From an uncultured Chloroflexota bacterium (GTDB lineage Bacteria > Chloroflexota > Anaerolineae > Aggregatilineales > Phototrophicaceae), in the NCBI GenBank assembly GCA_903904765.1, contig CAIVEA010000062.1, forward strand, positions 1 through 24,056: a stretch of 24,056 nt of DNA, read 5' to 3'. The notes under the pieces are model-generated. The model had not been told where the DNA came from and searched no databases. It saw only the letters and a list, made by a program, of their open reading frames with translations. Positions 7,268-15,290 of this stretch are shown piece by piece (positions within the stretch are counted from its first letter, which is position 1; each line of letters begins with the position of its first letter). Position numbers and translations under genes: made by a program.

Positions 7268-9244
7268 TTACGATTTGGCGGGTATCCCCCCACGCTGCGC
7301 CTGAAAACCGGAGATGGTCTGCTGCATATCGCTTGCCATCACGCTCAACTGCGCGGCACTGCGTTCGGCCTTGCGCGTGCCGCCTGTCGTCTGGGCGCTG
7401 CTCTGCTTCAGGCTTTGCATGGTCTGCGAAAGTTGTTCCATGCCAGCCACCTGCTGCTGAATACTGCTGGCAATCACTTCTGCCGACTGCGCCGACTCCT
7501 CGATCATCCCGGATAGCTGGCGGATGGCCTCACCTGCCCGTGCTACCAACCCCAGCCCGCTATCCGCGCCTTTGCTGCCTTCTTCCGTCACCATGACGGC
7601 GCTGTTGGTCGCCTGTTGAATCTGGCTGAGGATGACACGGATGCGCCCGGTGGCATCGCGGGACTGTTCGGCTAACTGCCGCACTTCCATCGCCACCACC
7701 GCGAAGCCCTTGCCCTCCTCGCCTGCACGGGCGGCCTCGATACTGGCGTTCAGCGCCAGCAACTTGGATTGTTCGGCTAACTGGTTTACGGTGTCCACAA
7801 TTTCGCCGATCTGCTGCGTATGACTGGAGAGCGTGAGGATGGTCGTGGCGATGTCTTGCACGCGCTGGCGGATCATCTCCATGCCATGTACCGTATCAGT
7901 CACGGCGGCCTGACCGGAGCGCGAAATTTGCATGGATTGACGGGCACTATCCGCCACCGAACGAGCGTGTTCAGACATGCGCGAGACGGTCATCCGCATT
8001 TCTTCTACCGTTGCGCCGGTTTCGGTCAGCGCGGCATCTTGGCTGGTGGCGCTGGACATCTGATCGTTGGTAATCGTCATGATTTCGACAGCGGCTTGAC
8101 TCAAGCCCGCCGCCGCCGAACGCACATGATCCACCAACGCCTGAAGTTGCTCGCGCTGCTGCTGTTCCACCTGCGCCCGCTGCTCCAGCGTATCGTTCAC
8201 CGAGCGCAGCCCGTCGGTGGTCTGGCGCATCTGGTTCTGGATGCGGCCTAAGAACCACCAGAAAAACACGAACACCACGCCCGCCACAATCGCACCGAAC
8301 ATAGTGAACGAGATGGCTGCGTCGTTAGCAATCTTGAGCAAATCGGTCACATCCTGCAACACCATGATCGCGCCGATGGTCTTGCCGCTGCCATCCACAA
8401 ATGGGATAGCACGCAAATTGACCGAGCGCCCATCCATCTCGAACAAGGCCGTCTGGTCGGATGTCTGTGCGGCATCGCTGAACCACGACTGCTCGATACC
8501 GGGCGGGAGCGCGGTCAGCGTCTGGTCAACCACCACATAATCCGCGAATTGATCCCACGAGCCGGTCTTGCCGTACTTCACCAGACCCGCTTCCCAATTT
8601 TTCTGGGTAACATTTTCTTTCAGCGCCACAAAGATCAAATCCGAACCGAGGTTTTCTTTCAGCCCAGTGCCGATGGCGTGAATTTCTTTGCCCAGTTCCA
8701 TATAGCCGACGAGTTGCCCGTTGACCATCCAGGGATTGACCACCCGCAGCGTGAACACGCCGGACGCGCCAAATTCGATGCTATGCGTGGGCTGCCCAGT
8801 GCGCTGCGCCTCGACGGTTGTCCAGCGGTTGAGGACATCGTCAAACGTGGACGGATCGTGGACGCGCAGAAACACCGTCCTATCCAACTGCGTGAACAAC
8901 CAGTGCGTCACGCCGTATTTGAGCTTCAGCCCTTCGAGTATCGGCACGGTTTCCGCCACCAGCGTATCTCGATCCCGCGCCAGATACGCCGTCTGAAGCG
9001 GGGCAGATTCCATCAGCGTATCCAATTCGCTCTGAAGGAAGGTCGACTCCGAAACCACTTCCGCCGCCATAACATGCTGCACCCGATCAATCTGCTGGTC
9101 GAGCGATTGGTCGAACTCAGTGTTGAGGACATCTTGCAAACTGCGGAGCGAACCGAGAGCGAGGACAACAATGACGATGCAAAAAGGGAGAAGTACCCGA
9201 AAGCGTATGTTGGTAGCATTACCCAGCGTGAAAAGCTTACGCAT
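7268..9244 (-). CDS. Methyl-accepting chemotaxis protein with Cache-type sensor domain
   Basis: The 658-residue protein has a membrane helix at about 14-33 and an extracytoplasmic sensor at about 34-308. The sensor segment [12 protein letters not shown], later [11 protein letters not shown], then [13 protein letters not shown], is typical of Cache-type domains. A second membrane helix follows at about 310-332, then a long cytoplasmic coiled coil. The signalling tip is unmistakable around 489-526 ([21 protein letters not shown]). It should bind a small extracellular ligand and control a CheA kinase, although this tip differs a little from the usual form. No HAMP domain is evident between helix 2 and the coiled coil. 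No other che or motility gene is in the window, so this is an orphan receptor. AGGACGG precedes the start at some distance. Confidence 0.95.
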   Translation of the reverse strand: MRKLFTLGNATNIRFRVLLPFCIVIVVLALGSLRSLQDVLNTEFDQSLDQQIDRVQHVMAAEVVSESTFLQSELDTLMESAPLQTAYLARDRDTLVAETVPILEGLKLKYGVTHWLFTQLDRTVFLRVHDPSTFDDVLNRWTTVEAQRTGQPTHSIEFGASGVFTLRVVNPWMVNGQLVGYMELGKEIHAIGTGLKENLGSDLIFVALKENVTQKNWEAGLVKYGKTGSWDQFADYVVVDQTLTALPPGIEQSWFSDAAQTSDQTALFEMDGRSVNLRAIPFVDGSGKTIGAIMVLQDVTDLLKIANDAAISFTMFGAIVAGVVFVFFWWFLGRIQNQMRQTTDGLRSVNDTLEQRAQVEQQQREQLQALVDHVRSAAAGLSQAAVEIMTITNDQMSSATSQDAALTETGATVEEMRMTVSRMSEHARSVADSARQSMQISRSGQAAVTDTVHGMEMIRQRVQDIATTILTLSSHTQQIGEIVDTVNQLAEQSKLLALNASIEAARAGEEGKGFAVVAMEVRQLAEQSRDATGRIRVILSQIQQATNSAVMVTEEGSKGADSGLGLVARAGEAIRQLSGMIEESAQSAEVIASSIQQQVAGMEQLSQTMQSLKQSSAQTTGGTRKAERSAAQLSVMASDMQQTISGFQAQRGGIPAKS

Positions 9245-9264
9245 ACCGGCAAACCGTCCTGCAA

Positions 9265-9327
9265 TATAACGTAAAATCTCTATACCACTATACGCCTAAA
9301 CGGGTGTGATTAATCCTTTACGTTATA
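9265..9327. promoter_or_regulatory. Long-spaced perfect inverted repeat upstream of the chemoreceptor gene
   Basis: TATAACGTAAA (9265-9275) and its exact reverse complement TTTACGTTATA (9317-9327) lie 52 bases apart, start to start, about five turns of the helix. Each arm is itself nearly symmetric about ACGT. The pair fills the short gap between the YbjN-like gene and the chemoreceptor, which suggests two operator sites for one regulator, possibly with looping. An A/T-rich RNA stem is possible but would be weak. Confidence 0.45.
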
Positions 9328-9336
9328 CACAACTGG

Positions 9337-9801
9337 TTAAATCCGGCTGTACAAACGCCCGCCGAACTCCGCGATCAATTTGTCGTCCAGATCATCGGCA
9401 TAGCCCGACACAAGGTTGATGATGGCGTTCGCCTCGTTGCCATCCAGCCCATCCAGTGGACGTTCGCTGAACAGATACACCTTATCCTCGTGGATACCAA
9501 TGGCCGCGTTGGTCAGTTGCAAGTTCAACTCCAGCAGCCGTCGGTACAGGGGCAGCAGTCCGTTGGCGGGCAGGTGAATGATGGGCGACAGCGCCTGAAA
9601 GTAGCCCACGCCGTCTTGCTCCGACACATACACCTCGATGGTGGCTGAACCGCGCACGAACGTCCAACCGTAGCCGGTTTCCGTCTGCATCCGCGCCGAC
9701 ATCACATCCACCCCGGCGGTGGTGAGGATGCTCTCTACTGTCCCTGCATAGCCCTGTAAACCGCCCGCCTGCGGCTGATTGCGATTGAAAAACCCCACCA
9801 T
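9337..9801 (-). CDS. YbjN / type III secretion chaperone-like fold protein
   Basis: This 154-residue protein matches the YbjN-like domain. It has an N-terminal helix with TVESILTTAGVDV, a sheet ending in VGYFQALSPIIHLPANG, then LLPLYRRLLELNLQLTNAAIGIHEDKVYL and a closing helix rich in acidic residues. The family shares the fold of secretion chaperones and usually acts as a cytoplasmic binding protein; no enzymatic residues are expected. AAGGATAGAG lies just before the ATG. It follows the pseudo-protease gene by 38 bases on the same strand, so the two are probably one operon and may bind each other; this is inference. The first 15 residues (GFFNRNQPQAGGLQ) look disordered. Confidence 0.75.
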   Translation of the reverse strand: MVGFFNRNQPQAGGLQGYAGTVESILTTAGVDVMSARMQTETGYGWTFVRGSATIEVYVSEQDGVGYFQALSPIIHLPANGLLPLYRRLLELNLQLTNAAIGIHEDKVYLFSERPLDGLDGNEANAIINLVSGYADDLDDKLIAEFGGRLYSRI

Positions 9802-9839
9802 AGTCTCTATCCTTTTCTGTCATCCCCTGCAAGACACCT

Positions 9840-11066
9840 CTACACAGGCGAACCCAACACATACCCGCAGCGCAGGCAGGCGCTCTTGTGAAAGCCCGCC
9901 GTAGACGCGCAGCGCGGACAGGGCGTTCCGGCCTGCTGCTCGTAGAAACTACGCATCTGCGGCTGATACACGCGCACGGGCAGCGCCGCCGCTGTGCTGG
10001 AAAGCGCCCCGCAGCACTCGCAATAGTAGCCACCGGCAGTCAGCGCACGGCTGGAATACCCGCAATGCGGACAGTAACTGCGTCCGCCGCTGCTGCTCTC
10101 CTGCCGGAAGGCTTCGACCAGCTGCTGAATGGCGGCGATGTGCAGCGCGTACACATAGCCGGATGTGCCGCTGGTATTGGTGGTCAGCATCCCCAGCAAC
10201 CGCTGGTCGCCATCCAATATTGGGCTGCCGCCCGCGTCCGGCCCGCCCACCATATCCGTCGGAAACCAGTGCGAGGCCAGCACGCGGCGGGGCATGGACC
10301 GACGAGTGCCGCGCACCACCGCGCCGCTGAAGGCAATTGCGGTCAGCGGGGTCAAATCCGGCACGGGCAATAAAGTAGAAACGGGCATCAAGGTCGTCAC
10401 CGGCTGCTGCACATAGACCAGCGCCAGATCATATTCGGGATACGAGCGCACCACATAGCCGATCACCTGCTGGTGTGATTGTAATTCAACGGTGAGTTGC
10501 GTTTCGCCGCCCACCACATAACGGGTCGTCGCCAGCAAACCTTCTTTCGCCACGAAAAACCCCGTCCCAGTGCCGTTCGGCCCGCCGATAATGGCAGCAA
10601 TTTGCGGCGCGACGTTGCCTGTGAACGCCCCCATTGGCGTGCCGGGAGTGACGGCAGGTGACGACTGCGGCGCGAACGGGTTGGCGTTGACCGGAGCAGA
10701 TGGCGCAGCGTAAGGGCTGGGCGTGGGCGGCGCAGACGGTTGACCGGGGAGGAACGCAGGCGGCGCAGGGACGGCAGGTTGCGCTTTAGCAGGTGTGGAA
10801 GGCGGTAGCGGCAGTTGCGCCGCCCGTTCTGCCTCCACCCACTGGCGCACCGATGGATTTTTAGGATCAGCCGCCAGCGCCTCATCCCAGCAGCGGCGCT
10901 GTTCCGCTGGGTCTGCCGTCGCCCGCGCCAGCCACAAATAACCCACCGCCCGCACTGCACCGGGAAGTTGCGTGTCCTTGAGGGCGATCCGCAACATACG
11001 CGCCCCTTCAGCGGTTTGCCCCTTCTGAATGGCGCTAATCCCCTGTTCAACCGCATGTTGATTCAT
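9840..11066 (-). CDS. TPR-like / catalytically dead trypsin-like (HtrA-type) / double zinc-ribbon protein
   Basis: The ATG at 11066 is chosen because GAGGT lies just upstream; an in-frame ATG at 11123 has no such support. The protein has 408 residues. Residues 1-80 form TPR-like helices ending in EALAADPKNP. A Pro/Ala linker follows (85-145), then a trypsin-like domain (about 155-325). The expected Asp is present (Asp213 in YDLALVYV). The HVV motif reads RYVV, with Tyr183 in the place of His, and the GNSGGP loop reads PDAGGSP, with Ala278 in the place of Ser. The domain should therefore not cleave peptides. The C-terminus has two zinc ribbons: Cys332/335/349/352 and Cys383/386/397/400. No signal peptide is seen, so a cytoplasmic binding or scaffold role is likely. 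Confidence 0.85.
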   Translation of the reverse strand: MNQHAVEQGISAIQKGQTAEGARMLRIALKDTQLPGAVRAVGYLWLARATADPAEQRRCWDEALAADPKNPSVRQWVEAERAAQLPLPPSTPAKAQPAVPAPPAFLPGQPSAPPTPSPYAAPSAPVNANPFAPQSSPAVTPGTPMGAFTGNVAPQIAAIIGGPNGTGTGFFVAKEGLLATTRYVVGGETQLTVELQSHQQVIGYVVRSYPEYDLALVYVQQPVTTLMPVSTLLPVPDLTPLTAIAFSGAVVRGTRRSMPRRVLASHWFPTDMVGGPDAGGSPILDGDQRLLGMLTTNTSGTSGYVYALHIAAIQQLVEAFRQESSSGGRSYCPHCGYSSRALTAGGYYCECCGALSSTAAALPVRVYQPQMRSFYEQQAGTPCPRCASTAGFHKSACLRCGYVLGSPV

Positions 11067-11093
11067 CGTTTGACCTCTACTCTCACATCGTCT

Positions 11094-11123
11094 ATTATCC
11101 GGCGGAAAGTACACTCGCGCCAA
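11094..11123 (-). promoter_or_regulatory. Possible promoter of the pseudo-protease / YbjN operon
   Basis: On the minus strand TTGGCG (11123-11118) and GATAAT (11099-11094) are separated by 18 bases. The leader to the ATG at 11066 is about 20 nt and contains GAGGT. Both boxes are imperfect. Confidence 0.4.
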
Positions 11124-11272
11124 TCTGAATTAATGAGGTGTTCAGTTTCTCAAGGTTCATAGATGAGGATTAAGCTATACTATAGGCGGTAGGAGATACT
11201 TCAGGCACAGCAATTGCTGGAACTGAGTTGTCCGAATACCGAAATCAGTTTAGAATGAAACGCACTGCTGGT
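11124..11272. other. Non-coding part of the divergent intergenic region, with two short palindromes
   Basis: The whole gene-free stretch is 11067-11375, between two divergent operons. This middle part carries a perfect 12-bp palindrome, CAGCAATTGCTG, at 11208-11219 and an A/T-rich palindrome, CTATACTATAG, at 11175-11185. The first lies 54 bases upstream of the strong plus-strand -35 box and could be an operator. I see no conserved RNA, terminator or small ORF with a ribosome binding site here. Confidence 0.45.
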
Positions 11273-11301
11273 TTGACGTGAATTTAGGCGCTGGCTATAA
11301 T
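11273..11301 (+). promoter_or_regulatory. Strong sigma70-type promoter of the DUF4388-GTPase operon
   Basis: TTGACG (11273-11278) and TATAAT (11296-11301) are separated by exactly 17 bases, 11 of 12 consensus positions. It is the best promoter in the window. The leader to the ATG at 11376 is about 68 nt, with AGGGGG just before the start. Confidence 0.75.
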
Positions 11302-11375
11302 GCCGAACAGGTGGTTATTCCACCAATGCTCTCCGCAATATTTGTGAGCGCAGGCAACAGAAGTAGGGGGCGTGG

Positions 11376-12257
11376 ATGCCAATAAAGGGTGAACTTCGAG
11401 ATTTTAGCACCACCCAGTTGTTGAACCTCATCAATCTGGCTAAAAAGACAGGCACGCTCACCATCTTTCAGGCTTCCCGGCCCGGTGTGATGGAAGAAGT
11501 GAATGGCAAAAAGCGCGAGAAGATTGAGGCTGGGCCAGAACGGGCACGAGTGTCCTTCAAAGGGGGCAAGCTGATCTATGCCACGATGGATACCAGTGAC
11601 GGTAGCCTGATTTCCATCCTGAACAAAGCAGGCAAGCTCACCGACGATCAAGCGCGTATCATCCGCGAACGCGCCAAAAACTCAGCCGATAAGGCGCTGG
11701 CGGTGCTGCTCATCAACGCCAATTACGTTTCCCAGAACGATGTGGTCAACAGCATCCAACAGCATGTGGTGAACGTCGTCTACAACTTGATGAGTTGGAA
11801 AGAAGAGCCGTTCCGTTTTGAAGATGAAGTCTTGCCGGATAAGGATAAGATCGTTGTCCCGATTGAACTGGAAAACGTCATCCTTGAAGGCGTGAAAAAG
11901 ATACAGCAAGTCGAAGAACTCAACCAGCACCTGCCCAATCTGGATATGGCGCTGCGCTTCCCGGATAACCCCAAAGAAAAATTCAAGGGTATCCATCTGA
12001 ACGTCGAAGAATGGCGTGTGGTATCCTACATCAACCCGAAGAACTCGATCCGACAGATCGCCAAAGCCAACAATATGTCGGAAACAGATATTCGCCGCAT
12101 CGTGTATGGTCTGGAACAGGCGGGGTTGGTGGAAGTCATCAAGCCGCCCGGCATGGAACAGCCCGCGCAAACGCGCACCCGTCCGCGCCCGCAGCAAAAG
12201 CCGCAGGTGCAGAAGATTGTCGTCAGCCGTCTTATCGATAAAATCCGGTCTATCTAA
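11376..12257 (+). CDS. DUF4388 (PATAN) domain protein with C-terminal winged helix
   Basis: The 293-residue protein begins with KGELRDFSTTQLLNLINLAKKTGTL, the hallmark of the DUF4388/PATAN domain that occurs in bacterial signalling and gliding regulators. The domain spans about 1-110, including GGKLIYATMDTSDG. A helical middle (about 115-195) follows. Residues 205-255 look like a winged helix: EEWRVVSYINPKNSIRQIAK, then MSETDIRRIVYGLEQAGLVEV. A basic Pro/Gln/Arg tail ends the protein. It is cytoplasmic, with no enzymatic motif. It sits 30 bases upstream of a Ras-like GTPase gene, so it probably acts as that GTPase's partner or regulator, like CvnC/CvnB in actinobacterial conservons. That comparison is inference; the domain call is firm. 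Confidence 0.88.
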   Translation: MPIKGELRDFSTTQLLNLINLAKKTGTLTIFQASRPGVMEEVNGKKREKIEAGPERARVSFKGGKLIYATMDTSDGSLISILNKAGKLTDDQARIIRERAKNSADKALAVLLINANYVSQNDVVNSIQQHVVNVVYNLMSWKEEPFRFEDEVLPDKDKIVVPIELENVILEGVKKIQQVEELNQHLPNLDMALRFPDNPKEKFKGIHLNVEEWRVVSYINPKNSIRQIAKANNMSETDIRRIVYGLEQAGLVEVIKPPGMEQPAQTRTRPRPQQKPQVQKIVVSRLIDKIRSI

Positions 12258-12287
12258 CCGTGAACAAACTGGAAGAGTGAGCGACCT

Positions 12288-12827
12288 ATGCAAACTGTAA
12301 AGATGGTCATCACAGGCCCCTTCAGCGCCGGCAAGACGGAGTTCATCCGTTCGATCAGCGAAATTGAAGTGGTCTCCACCGAACGAGAAATTACCACCCC
12401 TGCTGAAAAGAAGCAGAAAGATGCCACGACAGTCGCTATGGACTTCGGGCGTATCACGGTGGATGACGATTTGGTGTTGTATCTGTTCGGTACGCCGGGG
12501 CAGCGTCGGTTCGACTTCATGTGGGAAATTCTCGCTGAAGGTATGCTCGGTTTCGTCGTGATGGTGGACAGTTCCAAACCGGAAACGTTCCGCGAAGCCA
12601 AGAGCATCCTCGAAACCTTCCGCGCTTACGCCCCTACCCCGTATGTGGTGGCGGCCAATAAGCAAGATCACCCGGATGCGTGGGCTGCCGACGATCTGCG
12701 AATTGCGTTACGCATCGAAGAAGGCGTGAAACTGCTGCCGTGCGTGGCGAAAAACAAGGAAAGCGTGAAGAACGTTCTGCTAGAACTTCTATACTCGATC
12801 CTCGAAGAGATGGATACGCAGGCGTAG
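12288..12827 (+). CDS. Small Ras-like GTPase of the CvnD/MglA type
   Basis: The 179-residue protein is a single G domain. The P-loop is G10-PFSAGKT (10-17), a switch I Thr lies at 47-48, and the switch II motif reads LFGTPGQ (66-72). The G4 box is ANKQD (123-127) and G5 is probably CVAKNK. The usual DxxG aspartate of switch II is replaced by Gly in GTPG, as in the CvnD family and its relatives, which fits the segment MDFGRITVDDDLVLYLFGTPG. Such proteins act as switches with Roadblock or PATAN partners. It directly follows the DUF4388 gene and shares its strong promoter. No Roadblock protein or sensor kinase, usual in Streptomyces conservons, is visible in the window. Confidence 0.92.
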   Translation: MQTVKMVITGPFSAGKTEFIRSISEIEVVSTEREITTPAEKKQKDATTVAMDFGRITVDDDLVLYLFGTPGQRRFDFMWEILAEGMLGFVVMVDSSKPETFREAKSILETFRAYAPTPYVVAANKQDHPDAWAADDLRIALRIEEGVKLLPCVAKNKESVKNVLLELLYSILEEMDTQA

Positions 12828-12864
12828 TTTCTAGCCGTCTCATTATTGGCGAAAGTGTAAACCC

Positions 12865-13674
12865 GTGCCGCTGCTCGTCACCGAACAGGGTGTAGTTCAC
12901 TACGAAACGTATGGGCGTGGCCGTCCTGTGCTATTGCTGCACGGGTGGCTGGGTTCATGGGCGCTGTGGCGGAACACGATTGAGGAACTGGGCAAAGAGT
13001 TCCGCACTTACGCGCTGGACTTCTGGGGTTTCGGTGAAGCGGGCGAACAGGGGCAGGATTTTTCCGTCGCCAATTTCGTCTCGCTGGTCAATATGTTCAT
13101 GGATCGGTTGGGCATCGTCAAAGCGCCGCTGGTCGGTCACTCGATGGGCGGCACAGTCTCCCTCACGGCTGCCACCCAATTCCCGGATAAGGTCGTCAAG
13201 GTCATCGTCATCGGGTCACCTGTCGTCGGGTCGTCCCTCAGCCCGCTGCTCAAAGTTGCGGGTTATCGCGGTTGGATGGGGCTGGCGGAAAGTTCGCCCT
13301 TCCTGTTCAACACCTTCATGAGTGGCCTCAAGCTATCGTTGCGCGGCTACTCGTACCTGCTTGCGAAAGATGGGCGAGCGCTGGGGCAGATGTTCTCCAG
13401 CGACCTTTCCAAACTCACCGTCGGCCCGTTCTTCGAGAGCATCACCACCCTGCGCCAGACCGATCTGCGCCCGATGATGGGTCAGGTCAAAGTGCCGGTG
13501 ATGGGCATCTACGGCAAGAATGACCGCATCGTAGACCCCAAGCAGCACCTCGTCCTCAAGCAGTACGCGCCCCACGCCAAAATCGCCTATTTCAACGACT
13601 CCGGTCACTTCCCGATGATGGACGAACCGGAACGCTTCCACAGCGAAGTGCGCGAGTTTCTGTATAACGGCTGA
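12865..13674 (+). CDS. Alpha/beta hydrolase
   Basis: This 269-residue protein starts at a GTG and has a complete alpha/beta hydrolase core. It shows the oxyanion motif LLLHGWLGS (23-31), the nucleophile elbow GHSMGG with Ser93, acid Asp220 in YGKNDRIVDP, and His248 in DSGHFP. A cap region of helices lies at about 125-195. The substrate cannot be told; haloperoxidase- and lipase-like relatives share these motifs. There is no signal peptide. It follows the GTPase gene by 37 bases on the same strand, with only a weak ribosome site, so it is likely the third member of the operon. No alternative start exists upstream in this short gap. Confidence 0.92.
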   Translation: MPLLVTEQGVVHYETYGRGRPVLLLHGWLGSWALWRNTIEELGKEFRTYALDFWGFGEAGEQGQDFSVANFVSLVNMFMDRLGIVKAPLVGHSMGGTVSLTAATQFPDKVVKVIVIGSPVVGSSLSPLLKVAGYRGWMGLAESSPFLFNTFMSGLKLSLRGYSYLLAKDGRALGQMFSSDLSKLTVGPFFESITTLRQTDLRPMMGQVKVPVMGIYGKNDRIVDPKQHLVLKQYAPHAKIAYFNDSGHFPMMDEPERFHSEVREFLYNG

Positions 13675-13699
13675 TCCGCCCGCCCCCGCCGCCCATTCA

Positions 13700-13708
13700 T
13701 GCTATACT
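13700..13708 (+). promoter_or_regulatory. Extended -10 promoter candidate for the beta-helix protein gene
   Basis: TGC followed by TATACT (13703-13708) is an extended -10 element. The -35 position is C-rich and unlike the consensus, which extended -10 promoters tolerate. The ATG at 13742 is about 27 bases past the predicted start, and AGGGGA precedes it. Confidence 0.45.
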
Positions 13709-13741
13709 GCTTGACAGATTCTACAGGCAGGGGAAACGTGC

Positions 13742-15112
13742 ATGTACCGCTATATCCTCGAAGACAAACGTCATATCTTGCCCTTCAACCAGCCCGCTAG
13801 TGAACTCACCATTGGCACACAGGTGCTGCGCCTCTTTCACGAAGAATTGTTCGCCAGCGTTTTTCACGGTCAGATCGAACTGGGGAACGCGCTGGAATAC
13901 CGTTTGTACCGCGAACAACTGCCGGAGATTAAGCCAGATCAAGAAGCGATTGTCTATCGTGATAGCCTGTGGTTCGACCGGGAATTCCTGACTTACTTCA
14001 TCGAACGCGCCAAGAACAGCGGACGCGCCTGCCGCGCCGCCATCCCGCCGGACGACAAAGCCTACAGCTCCTACACCCTGCCGCTGACCACCAGCTTCGA
14101 CAAAGGTGTGGATGGCGACGGGAATCCGGTCTTTCTGGTGGATTTGTGGTACTTCCCCAATGGCTACGATCCCGACCCGCAACCTATCACCATCCCCAGC
14201 GGTTGGAAGGAAAAGGGCTTCTACAGTGTGCCGGAATTCATGGCGCAAGATCGCGGCGACCTGACCCACTACCTGCCAGAACGGGCGCTGCTCTCTATCG
14301 AAAGCTGGGTGCATATTTACTACGCCAGCGTGATCTTCGGCGTGTTCACCATCGGCAGCCGCTTCGAGGAATACATCAAGAAACATAACTTTTTCGCGCT
14401 GCGATTGCTGTGGCAGGCCATCATCGAGCAAAAGCAGATTCTCACCACCTCCAAAGTGGTGCGCGTAGGCAAAGACACCATCATTGACCCTTCAGCCATC
14501 ATCAACGGCCCCACCACCATCGGCGATAACTGTGTAATCGGCCCCGGCGTGGTGATTGATAACTGCGCGATTGGCGACAATGTGAATATCTCGCAGGGCT
14601 GCAACCTGATGCTCAGCACCGTCGGCAATCACTGCTTCCTGCCTTTCCGCGCTGCGCTATTCATGACCAGCATGATGGAAGAAACCATCGTGGCGCAGAA
14701 CACCTGCTTGCAAATGTGCGTCATCGGGCGCAATAGTTTTGTGGGCGCAGGCAGCACCTTCACCGATTTCAACCTCGTGGGCGAAGGCGATGGACACGGC
14801 AATGAAGTGCCGCGCCCGATCAAAGCCGCCAATATCAACGGGGACATCGCCAGCGCCGGACAGGTGGTGCTGGGCAGCGCCATCGGTCACAACTGCCGCA
14901 TCGGGGCGGGCATGGTCATCTTCCCCGGACGAATGATCGAGTCCGATGTGATTCTGGTCGCTTCTCCGCAGCGGCGGGTGGTGGGTCGCAACATCACATG
15001 GGAGGAAAGCGATCATCACGCTTTCAACATCCCCGGCATGATGCACAAGCGCAAATTCCCGCGCCGCGACGAGGAAGAGGAAACCGAAGCCAAAAACTGG
15101 GCTACGTGGTAG
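13742..15112 (+). CDS. Left-handed beta-helix (hexapeptide repeat) protein, GlmU-like architecture
   Basis: The 456-residue protein has an N-terminal part (1-185) that I cannot assign and a helical hinge (about 186-235). A left-handed beta-helix runs from about 237 to 400, made of hexapeptides such as IIDPSA, TTIGDN, CVIGPG, VVIDNC and AIGDNV, then FVGAGS and CRIGAG. Such helices serve acyltransferases and sugar nucleotidyltransferases of the GlmU type. The first domain lacks a readable GGxGTR nucleotide loop, so nucleotidyl transfer is doubtful. The C-terminal tail is highly charged (KRKFPRRDEEEETEAK). It follows the hydrolase gene by 67 bases, with a possible promoter of its own, and ends at the palindrome-rich convergent gap. 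Confidence 0.8.
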   Translation: MYRYILEDKRHILPFNQPASELTIGTQVLRLFHEELFASVFHGQIELGNALEYRLYREQLPEIKPDQEAIVYRDSLWFDREFLTYFIERAKNSGRACRAAIPPDDKAYSSYTLPLTTSFDKGVDGDGNPVFLVDLWYFPNGYDPDPQPITIPSGWKEKGFYSVPEFMAQDRGDLTHYLPERALLSIESWVHIYYASVIFGVFTIGSRFEEYIKKHNFFALRLLWQAIIEQKQILTTSKVVRVGKDTIIDPSAIINGPTTIGDNCVIGPGVVIDNCAIGDNVNISQGCNLMLSTVGNHCFLPFRAALFMTSMMEETIVAQNTCLQMCVIGRNSFVGAGSTFTDFNLVGEGDGHGNEVPRPIKAANINGDIASAGQVVLGSAIGHNCRIGAGMVIFPGRMIESDVILVASPQRRVVGRNITWEESDHHAFNIPGMMHKRKFPRRDEEEETEAKNWATW

Positions 15113-15139
15113 GGCAGAGTCCGCCCCGCTAGCCCTAAT

Positions 15140-15244
15140 AACCTCACCCCCTGATGAGCCGAGGGAACGCCTACGGCGCACAAGTGTAAATTCCCCCGGC
15201 TCATCACCCTCTCCAACACGCGGAGTACCGCTTTGGAGAGGGTG
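15140..15244. repeat. Dispersed hairpin repeat, copy filled with the 55-bp element
   Basis: The flank AACCTCACCCCCT (15140-15152) matches the copy at 4382. After the 55-bp insertion, CACCCTCTCCAA (15205-15216) pairs perfectly with TTGGAGAGGGTG (15233-15244) around a 16-base loop, CACGCGGAGTACCGCT. The loop is the same length as, and 13 of 16 identical to, that of the copy at 4408-4423. Both copies are intergenic. Confidence 0.75.
15152..15206 (+). repeat. 55-bp structured palindromic element, copy A
   Basis: The arms TGATGAGCCGAGGGAA (15152-15167) and TTCCCCCGGCTCATCA (15191-15206) pair over 16 bases with one mismatch. The 23-base interior itself contains two small hairpins: CGCC-TAC-GGCG, then CAC-AA-GTG. 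It is the same element as the one at 15291-15345, in the opposite orientation. Confidence 0.8.
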
Positions 15245-15266
15245 AAAGACGCATCTGTTGGTCTAA

Positions 15267-15286
15267 CTCCCTTCGCCATGAGGGAG
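15267..15286. repeat. Small hairpin beside element copy B
   Basis: CTCCCT (15267-15272) pairs with AGGGAG (15281-15286) around an eight-base loop. Its position beside copy B, seen in reverse, mirrors the hairpin 15205-15244 beside copy A. It is probably a diverged, shorter version of the dispersed hairpin. Confidence 0.5.
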
Positions 15287-15290
15287 AAGG

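Noticed and set aside
11682..12671. Long minus-strand open frame of 329 codons opposite the DUF4388 and GTPase genes
   Set aside because: It is antisense to two genes with clear domains and motifs and has no recognisable domain; it is a shadow of codon bias.
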